DNA of 39,020 nt, from NCBI GenBank assembly GCA_021732565.1, contig JAKFUT010000095.1, positions 3,444-42,463 on the forward strand, in the 5' to 3' direction. Shown piece after piece: positions 34,141 through 39,020 of the stretch. This stretch comes from Candidatus Obscuribacterales bacterium (GTDB taxonomy: Bacteria > Cyanobacteriota > Vampirovibrionia > Obscuribacterales > Obscuribacteraceae). Below the pieces are notes generated by a model, which did not search any database, had not been told where the DNA came from, and saw only the letters and a list, made by a program, of their open reading frames with translations. The position numbers and the translations under genes were made by a program. Each line of letters opens with the position of its first letter. Position 1 is the first letter of the stretch.

Positions 34141-36753
34141 ATGACGGGACGCAATGTAAATGAGAAGAGTCGCAAGCAAGCATCCAGTGGCGAAGTTCCG
34201 CATAGGCGCCGCATCGTAGTGCTGTGTGCATTGTCCCTGTTGATTAATCTCGCTGTTGTCAAAGCGCCTGCAGCCATTTGCTTCATGCCGGGCACCGTCG
34301 GTACCCCTTCGCCAATCAGGTCCGCCCTCCCGACACGCGCCTCGGCAAACACCGGCGTCATCCGCACGACTCCAGAGATTCCTAATACTGGAGCGAAAAG
34401 GATTACGGAATCAAAGACAACTTTGTCGCCAAAATCACCAGATTTTCCAGGTTCGTCGAATTCCTCGGCGAGTCAAAACACACTAAGAACTTTGCCATCA
34501 AACAGCATCCTAAATGGCAAAACGCCGGCAACTTCTGCTGGTGCGACGGCAAAGAGTTCAGGGGCGAAGTCATCGGATCACCCGGTTTCATCGAATCCCG
34601 GGAGAAATTCCAAGACATCACAGTCTCTTCAACATATCGATAAGCTGAAAAGCCATATAGGCACCACGCAGGCTGTACCGGGTCTTTCGGCGGCGAAATC
34701 AACGATAACTGGATTCGTCGATGCTCAGTCCATGAGTGCGTCTTACTACTGGACGATTTTGCTCACTAACTCAGGCGAAGCACAGCAGGAAGCAATACTG
34801 CATATAGCATTGCCTGAAGGCGCAACTGTTTCACGAGCCACGCTTTGGGTTGCCGGCGTAGCCCGGGAAGCGGCCTTTGCTGGAGCTTCTCAAGTTAACG
34901 CGGCATATGAGTGGGTCAAGAATGGGCGCCAGCCGGTTGTTACCCCGGTTATGTGCGATCCGCTTATTGTAACCCGGGAGAGTGCCGGACACATCCTGGT
35001 GAAAGCTGCTCCAGTGAACCCGCATGGTGGGGAGATGAAATTGATGATTGGGTTCACCGCGCCAATGCAAATTGAGCGCGGAAGTACTTCAGTCATGTTG
35101 CCTTCTATTGAAGATTCGAATTTCGTTGTGGACGATCTGCAAGACATACATCTCGAATCGACAACTGCTGTTTCTTCGAATGATTCAGGTGTTTTGGTCG
35201 AGCGGTGCCCTCGAGGTTTCTTGCTGAAAGGAAATATTGTGCCTGAAGCGTTAGGTTCACTAAAGATTGCAGTGCGCGGTGATGTTCCCGCGACCTTCGC
35301 AACTAGAGCCACTCATTCGCCCGAAGGAACTTATATTTTGGCGACTCTGGACACCAACCAACAAGGTAAGTACGCACTCAATCTCGAAAAAATCGACTAT
35401 AAGCCAGATTGCAAAATTTTGGATTCTGAAGCCGCCGCTCATCGAATTTCGACCCTTTGGGCATACGTTCAGATTGAAGAGTTAGTGCGTCAAGCCACAG
35501 TCAAGGGTCTTGAGGCTACCAACTTGGAGACTCGCTTCAGAACCGAGTCGGGAATCGCTGTCCAATGGTCGGGGGCAAGCGAGCAGCCACCGCAAGAGAT
35601 AGGGGACAACCCGCAAGCGCAAGCAGTACAGTGGTCGGCATCGAATGCAAAGCTTACAGAGGCGGATCAATCCATGTCCAGACCACGACCTTTCGATTCC
35701 AAAACGTGGGATCAGATACAGGCGGCTCTAATGGCTGTGAACGTTTCCACCGCGCAAGCAACACAACTTGCAACTGCTTACAGAGTAGTTTCGTCAGTCA
35801 CCGGAGCAACGGTACTTGAAAGAGATTCCGACTACGTGTACACAGGCCTGTCGCGAAACAGCAATTCAACGGTTGCCTTCAAAGGTCGAAGGTTAGCCGC
35901 AGGAGCGCAAGCGGCTCCCTCACTGCCACCGCCTCCAATGGTGAGCAGTGACTCGATCGCACCAAGCCTGTCTCCACCGACTCTCGCCAGCACGTCGAGT
36001 CCAGGGGCAGTGCCACCCATGGCACCAGCACCAAGTCCCATGGCACCGCCCGCGGCGCAGAGTGTGTGCACACCGGTAACACCAATAACACTACCGGCAC
36101 CAACGCTAAGTCCCCGATCAATCACGCCTCCCGCACCGCATACGGCCGCACCGATCGCATTAAAGCCAAGTTCTCAGCCAATTCTCCTAGCGGCGCCTGC
36201 GCCCACACTGGTAACAAAGATGGCACTAACGCCAAGTACCCGGTCAATCAAGCCTCCTGCAGCGCGTACGGCCGCACCGATCGCACTAAAGCCAGATTCA
36301 CCGCAAATCCCGCTAGCGGCGCCTGTGCCCACATTGGTAACAGAGATGGCACTAACGCCAACCCTCCGGTCAATCACACCGCCTGCCACACCAGTGAGAA
36401 AGATTGTGCTAACGTCCAAACCAGCTCCGCAGGCAAAATCAATGCCCGTCGTAACTGAACAGCCTGAGACCGCAAAGGCAACAGTACCTGCCAGTAAGAT
36501 TGTGATGGCTGAGCCTTCATCGGAGGGCATTCACAATGCAAGTTTACTCCTTTCGTATCTCTGGCAAATTCTCTGCGGAACGTTAGGGTTGGTGGTGCTG
36601 TTATATGCAGTTGCCTTCCGCAAGCCAATGCCGATGGGAACCACGCGCTCGATCGGCGTCGCTAAAGGAGCGGCTTGCGGATTGGCATTGATTGGTCTAT
36701 CCGTGCTCGTCCCGTACATAATCGCTTGGCTCGGCCATCTGCGAACATTCTGA
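34141..36753 (+). CDS. Large membrane protein with VIT-like domain and Pro/Ala-rich repeats
   Basis: 870-aa protein. An N-terminal signal or anchor helix (IVVLCALSLLINLAVV, about 24-40) precedes a Ser/Thr-rich linker. Residues about 190-310 resemble a VIT domain (vault/inter-alpha-trypsin): HIALPEGATVSRATLWVAGV, then AYEWVKNGRQPVV and LMIGFTAPM. LWAYVQIEELV near 440 and LATAYRVVSSVTGATVLERD near 545 resemble segments that flank the VWA domain in VIT-VWA proteins, but no VWA with a MIDAS DxSxS motif is seen. A Pro/Ala-rich region (about 580-795) contains 42-residue repeats (separate entry). Two C-terminal helices (about 800-828, 843-868) anchor it. AGGAGA lies 7 nt before the ATG. Possible surface adhesion or envelope-scaffold role; exact function unknown. 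Confidence 0.8.
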   Translation: MTGRNVNEKSRKQASSGEVPHRRRIVVLCALSLLINLAVVKAPAAICFMPGTVGTPSPIRSALPTRASANTGVIRTTPEIPNTGAKRITESKTTLSPKSPDFPGSSNSSASQNTLRTLPSNSILNGKTPATSAGATAKSSGAKSSDHPVSSNPGRNSKTSQSLQHIDKLKSHIGTTQAVPGLSAAKSTITGFVDAQSMSASYYWTILLTNSGEAQQEAILHIALPEGATVSRATLWVAGVAREAAFAGASQVNAAYEWVKNGRQPVVTPVMCDPLIVTRESAGHILVKAAPVNPHGGEMKLMIGFTAPMQIERGSTSVMLPSIEDSNFVVDDLQDIHLESTTAVSSNDSGVLVERCPRGFLLKGNIVPEALGSLKIAVRGDVPATFATRATHSPEGTYILATLDTNQQGKYALNLEKIDYKPDCKILDSEAAAHRISTLWAYVQIEELVRQATVKGLEATNLETRFRTESGIAVQWSGASEQPPQEIGDNPQAQAVQWSASNAKLTEADQSMSRPRPFDSKTWDQIQAALMAVNVSTAQATQLATAYRVVSSVTGATVLERDSDYVYTGLSRNSNSTVAFKGRRLAAGAQAAPSLPPPPMVSSDSIAPSLSPPTLASTSSPGAVPPMAPAPSPMAPPAAQSVCTPVTPITLPAPTLSPRSITPPAPHTAAPIALKPSSQPILLAAPAPTLVTKMALTPSTRSIKPPAARTAAPIALKPDSPQIPLAAPVPTLVTEMALTPTLRSITPPATPVRKIVLTSKPAPQAKSMPVVTEQPETAKATVPASKIVMAEPSSEGIHNASLLLSYLWQILCGTLGLVVLLYAVAFRKPMPMGTTRSIGVAKGAACGLALIGLSVLVPYIIAWLGHLRTF
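36106..36390 (+). repeat. 126-bp in-frame tandem repeats in VIT protein gene
   Basis: Two full copies (36106-36231 and 36232-36357) and part of a third encode 42-residue Pro/Ala-rich units sharing RSI.PPA, TAAPIALKP and PTLVT.MALT. The copies are similar at DNA level, which suggests recent duplication and possible copy-number variation between strains. Confidence 0.8.
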
Positions 36754-36877
36754 AACACCCGGCCGTATCTCGCTCTCAACTTTGGCGTTGGGACGGAAGA
36801 GAGAATCGACCAGTACACAGAAGCACGATCCTGCGCTGTCGAGAGTCCCCATTGCAATTCCGTATTTCAACCCGTGT

Positions 36878-37366
36878 TTAGTCAGTTGCGGAACACACGG
36901 CTGTGCGTGGTCTCCACCCGTTCGCGTAGCAAACTTCAAAGGGCAGCCCTTCTCCGGTCTCCATGAATTGTTTCAGACTGACAGTCAAGAAATGACGCCA
37001 CCCATCGCGGCATTCATCGCAAGTTTGTGCGCTGTTCGACCAGCCGGTATGCTCAAAATGCAAGTCCGTGCCTCCCGCGGAATTCCGCGATAGCTGAAAC
37101 CGTAAGGTAGTTCCGATCCACTCCGAAGTTCCGTTGGAAAAATTATCCATGCACTTCCATTCCACCAGTTGCTCCGCGATAAGCTTCTCTACGCGCATCC
37201 GTTTGTAGGCTCCGGCTGATCTAAAGAAGAAGACCGCATCGGATCCCTCCTTCGGCTGCAGAAAGCATTCACCCCACCATCCTTCCATAGGCACACGTTC
37301 GGTCAATGCTCGATAAACCGCCGCCGGTTCAGCGTTTATGGTCACATCATAGACGATTTCCTGCAT
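36878..37366 (-). CDS. SRPBCC/AHSA1-like protein
   Basis: 162-aa cytosolic protein of the START/SRPBCC fold, AHSA1 (Hsp90 ATPase activator homologue) subgroup. It shows the family N-terminus IVYDVTINAEPAAVYRALTE, the WWG motif after the first helix, LVEWKCMDNF, STRAND-like TLRFQLSRNSAGGTDLHFEHTGW and the C-terminal helix GWRHFLTVSLKQFMETGEG. Such proteins bind hydrophobic ligands in a central cavity; many bacterial members have unknown ligands. ATG 37366 has GGAGG 5 nt upstream, better than the in-frame upstream start at 37396. It ends with an atypical Cys-containing tail (VCYANGWRPRTAVCSATD). Convergent with the VIT gene, divergent from the CPBP gene. Confidence 0.88.
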   Translation of the reverse strand: MQEIVYDVTINAEPAAVYRALTERVPMEGWWGECFLQPKEGSDAVFFFRSAGAYKRMRVEKLIAEQLVEWKCMDNFSNGTSEWIGTTLRFQLSRNSAGGTDLHFEHTGWSNSAQTCDECRDGWRHFLTVSLKQFMETGEGLPFEVCYANGWRPRTAVCSATD

Positions 37367-37588
37367 AACATCCTCCGCTTCAAATTCACTCACCATCGAT
37401 GTAATTTATTGTGCTGATTGATCTAGTTCTCGGTAGCTCGCAGTCATTTCGCATGCCTGCTACTGTCCCGGGCGGTTGCATTCGCAGCCGCTTAGCATGA
37501 AGCTACTTGCCGACACAACTTTAGTACATTAGCCTGGAATGGAGCAGCCCGAGATTAATGGTATTAAGTTTATATGTGATGGGACAAC

Positions 37589-37616
37589 TTGACGTATTCA
37601 CTTGACTGCGTTTAAC
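37589..37616 (+). promoter_or_regulatory. Candidate promoter giving a leaderless transcript
   Basis: TTGACG (37589-37594) and TTTAAC (37611-37616) are separated by 16 bp. The expected start of transcription, about 7 nt further, coincides with the ATG at 37624, and no ribosome site precedes that ATG. The -10 match is only 4 of 6, so this is a weak candidate. Confidence 0.3.
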
Positions 37617-37623
37617 TAGTCCG

Positions 37624-38352
37624 ATGCAACGGATTATTAGCCCCCCGCCAAGCGAGGCCGGCTCCCCTGAGAGCCAGCTAAATGCTATTGCGTTGATGTT
37701 GTGGTCGCTTGTACCCGGCGTCGCCATGTGGGTGGGGTTGTATTCTCTAAAGAGCGCACCTTGGACTTTCGCGCTTTATCATGTTGTTTGTCTTTTGCCC
37801 GCAATTTACCTCGGCCGCTCGCTCTGGCTTCCCACGCTTAAGCGACCGGCATTTAGAGATGTAGCCATCCTAAGTGGGATGGCAATTCTGTTTAGCATAA
37901 TTTCAGTTGTCGCATATGAATTGGGCGGCAAGGGCGTTCTTTCCAGTGAGCACGCATTGCGGCTTATGCAAGATCTGGGTTGGAGCAAGCAACTCTTTTG
38001 GCCGGTAAGCATTTACGCGGTAATCGTAAACCCTTTCGTGGAGGAAATCTTCTGGAGAGGGGTTGTATTCAATCGGTTGCAGCAGATTAAGCCTCCCTTT
38101 AAACACTTTGCGCTAATCTGGTCCTCCGCTGCTTATGCAGCTTTTCATTATGTAATATTTTCGATGGTAATGTATCCCTTTTGGGCAGAAGTCGGAACGG
38201 TAATGCTCGCAGTGTACGGAGCGTTGCTTGCACTGATTTACAGGAGGACCGGTTCGATTGTAACTACGGCATTGGCGCATGGATTGTTGACTGACGTCGC
38301 GGCAGTGGCACTTATGCTTGACCTGTCGTTAAAGTATCCCGGCTTGCTGTAA
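37624..38352 (+). CDS. CPBP-family intramembrane metalloprotease (CAAX/Abi-like)
   Basis: 242-aa polytopic membrane protein with about six helices. It carries the three CPBP motifs: EEIFWRG with Glu140, Glu141 and Arg145; FHYV with His175; and ALAHGLLTD with His219 and Asp224. In the family these residues form the intramembrane active site; members process prenylated proteins or bacteriocins or give immunity and stress functions. A basic Pro-rich N-terminus precedes helix 1. No ribosome-binding site is seen before ATG 37624 (see promoter entry). The substrate is unknown. Confidence 0.9.
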   Translation: MQRIISPPPSEAGSPESQLNAIALMLWSLVPGVAMWVGLYSLKSAPWTFALYHVVCLLPAIYLGRSLWLPTLKRPAFRDVAILSGMAILFSIISVVAYELGGKGVLSSEHALRLMQDLGWSKQLFWPVSIYAVIVNPFVEEIFWRGVVFNRLQQIKPPFKHFALIWSSAAYAAFHYVIFSMVMYPFWAEVGTVMLAVYGALLALIYRRTGSIVTTALAHGLLTDVAAVALMLDLSLKYPGLL

Positions 38353-38400
38353 CCGAAGCGGTTCCGCGAACAGGCTCAACGCAATCCACTTAGGACTCCG

Positions 38401-38439
38401 TCCAGCTTGCTGGATACCCCCCCCCCCGCACCAGGGGTA
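38401..38439. repeat. 11-C homopolymer tract with adjoining hairpins
   Basis: A hairpin TCCAG/CTGGA (38401-38414, CTTG loop) is followed by eleven C at 38417-38427. TACCCC at 38415-38420 can pair with GGGGTA at 38434-38439. It lies in the gap after the CPBP gene and about 80 nt before the next start. Long C-runs are prone to slippage in replication and in sequencing. Confidence 0.6.
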
Positions 38440-38505
38440 ATACCACGACCAACGGCCGGATAGCGTCTGCGGTGCGAACAACGGATACCTTTGGGAGGTG
38501 GGAAG

Positions 38506-39020
38506 TTGACTACTTTACGGATCCTCCAAAATAGCACGGAGGACTTAGTCAATCTGATTCCAAACGATGATGACCGGACACGCCTGGAGATTCTTCAGCG
38601 CGACCACTACGTCTTCGCATCCATTGTTACTGTACTGGCTTTCTCGGTTGCCGCATTTGGGTGCTCCATATCTCCACACTCACAGACGCTCGTAGCCTGG
38701 TTCGATGCTAATGTTGGTTCGACTGCACTATCTTGGATTAGTTCACATATCGGATTCACTCATACTATCGACTGGCTTCGAGCACACGTCGATATCAAGT
38801 TCGTGTCTTCGTTAATCTCAGTCTTCCTCGCAGCCGGTACCTTGGGTTGTCTGGGTTTGGCTGCGTTGAGCGTTGTAGGCGGGATGTGCCTCAAAGCCAG
38901 GAAGCATTATCCTTTTGTGTTTTTTCTCTCGTGCATTAACTGTCTCTGCGGGCCACTCGGGATATGGATTGGCATTCGGACCATCGACTCATTGCGGCGT
39001 CCAGCTGTTATGTCCTCCTT
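38506..39020 (+). CDS. Partial multi-pass membrane protein (runs off window)
   Basis: At least 171 codons without a stop, from TTG at 38506 with GGGAGG 7 nt upstream to the window end. A 35-residue polar N-terminus (ILQNSTEDLVNLIPNDDDRT) is followed by three probable helices: YVFASIVTVLAFSVAAFGC, SSLISVFLAAGTLGCLGLAA and FVFFLSCINCLCGPLGIWIG. The last, ending in GIWIGIRTIDSLRRPAV, resembles the C-terminal helix of small bacterial membrane proteins with a 'PLG-x-GI-x-TL..L.RPEV' end, so the true stop may be near. No named family is recognised. Confidence 0.7.
   Translation, partial: MTTLRILQNSTEDLVNLIPNDDDRTRLEILQRDHYVFASIVTVLAFSVAAFGCSISPHSQTLVAWFDANVGSTALSWISSHIGFTHTIDWLRAHVDIKFVSSLISVFLAAGTLGCLGLAALSVVGGMCLKARKHYPFVFFLSCINCLCGPLGIWIGIRTIDSLRRPAVMSS

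Noticed and set aside
36066..36458. Plus-strand 130-codon frame with Asn/Thr/Ala repeats
   Set aside because: Shadow in another frame of the repeat region of the VIT-like gene; its repeats simply mirror that DNA repeat.
1..39020. CRISPR array, prophage, insertion sequence or toxin-antitoxin module
   Set aside because: No regularly spaced short repeats, no transposase, integrase or phage structural gene, and no recognisable toxin-antitoxin pair. The CPBP protease alone is not evidence for immunity.

Overview
The window comes from a bacterial chromosome of roughly 50% GC, with dense protein-coding genes and no rRNA, tRNA, CRISPR array or transposase that I could see. Three Hanks-type Ser/Thr kinases (two fused to long kinesin-light-chain-like TPR arrays), two very large polytopic GT-C-like membrane proteins and several lineage-specific Gly/Pro-rich or lipoprotein-like proteins suggest a large-genome environmental bacterium with elaborate signalling. 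This content is reminiscent of non-photosynthetic Cyanobacteria relatives (Obscuribacterales/Melainabacteria) or similar phyla. That placement is an inference from gene content only; no phylogenetic marker is present.

Region 1 (1-2316): an isochorismatase-family hydrolase (minus) diverges from an unrecognised 441-aa protein with an N-terminal hydrophobic part and a Gly/Pro-rich tail. Region 2 (2419-16862) is a surface-glycan/glycolipid locus with two arms. The leftward arm is a tight operon: a GT4 glycosyltransferase, a 1074-aa GT39-like membrane glycosyltransferase one nucleotide later, then a small unknown protein. The rightward arm is a second GT4, an NAD-dependent sugar epimerase, a DPM1/CsbB-like GT2, a YfhO-family membrane protein overlapping the GT2 by 4 nt, and an AzgA-type purine permease 3 nt further on. 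The 748-bp divergent spacer holds two palindromes sharing ATGCG...TACGCAT arms, which look like operators. The GT2/YfhO pair parallels the CsbB/YfhO arrangement: the GT2 would load a sugar onto a polyprenyl phosphate and the GT-C protein would use it outside the membrane.

Region 3 (16863-19957): a short secreted protein that looks like an internally deleted polysaccharide-lyase-type domain, and an 815-aa lipoprotein-like protein of unknown family. Region 4 (20153-32132) is a signalling region: a kinase with a single membrane segment, a DUF3592-like membrane protein, a kinase-TPR protein (minus) with an extra C-terminal beta-type module, a 71-aa small protein (minus), an exported M1 aminopeptidase, and a second kinase-TPR protein (plus). 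The two kinase-TPR genes are paralogues in opposite orientation flanking the peptidase. A 19-bp-arm inverted repeat lies between the small protein and the minus-strand kinase.

Region 5 (32315-39020): a D-2-hydroxyacid dehydrogenase, a helical minus-strand gene broken by a frameshift (its second half lies in a frame without a start codon), an 870-aa VIT-domain protein without an obvious VWA domain and with 42-residue Pro/Ala-rich repeats, an SRPBCC/AHSA1-like protein, a CPBP intramembrane protease with a possible leaderless promoter, and a membrane protein that starts at TTG and runs off the window end. An 11-C tract with hairpins lies upstream of this last gene. Start codons were chosen by Shine-Dalgarno spacing and by where recognisable domains begin; the alternatives are given in the entries.
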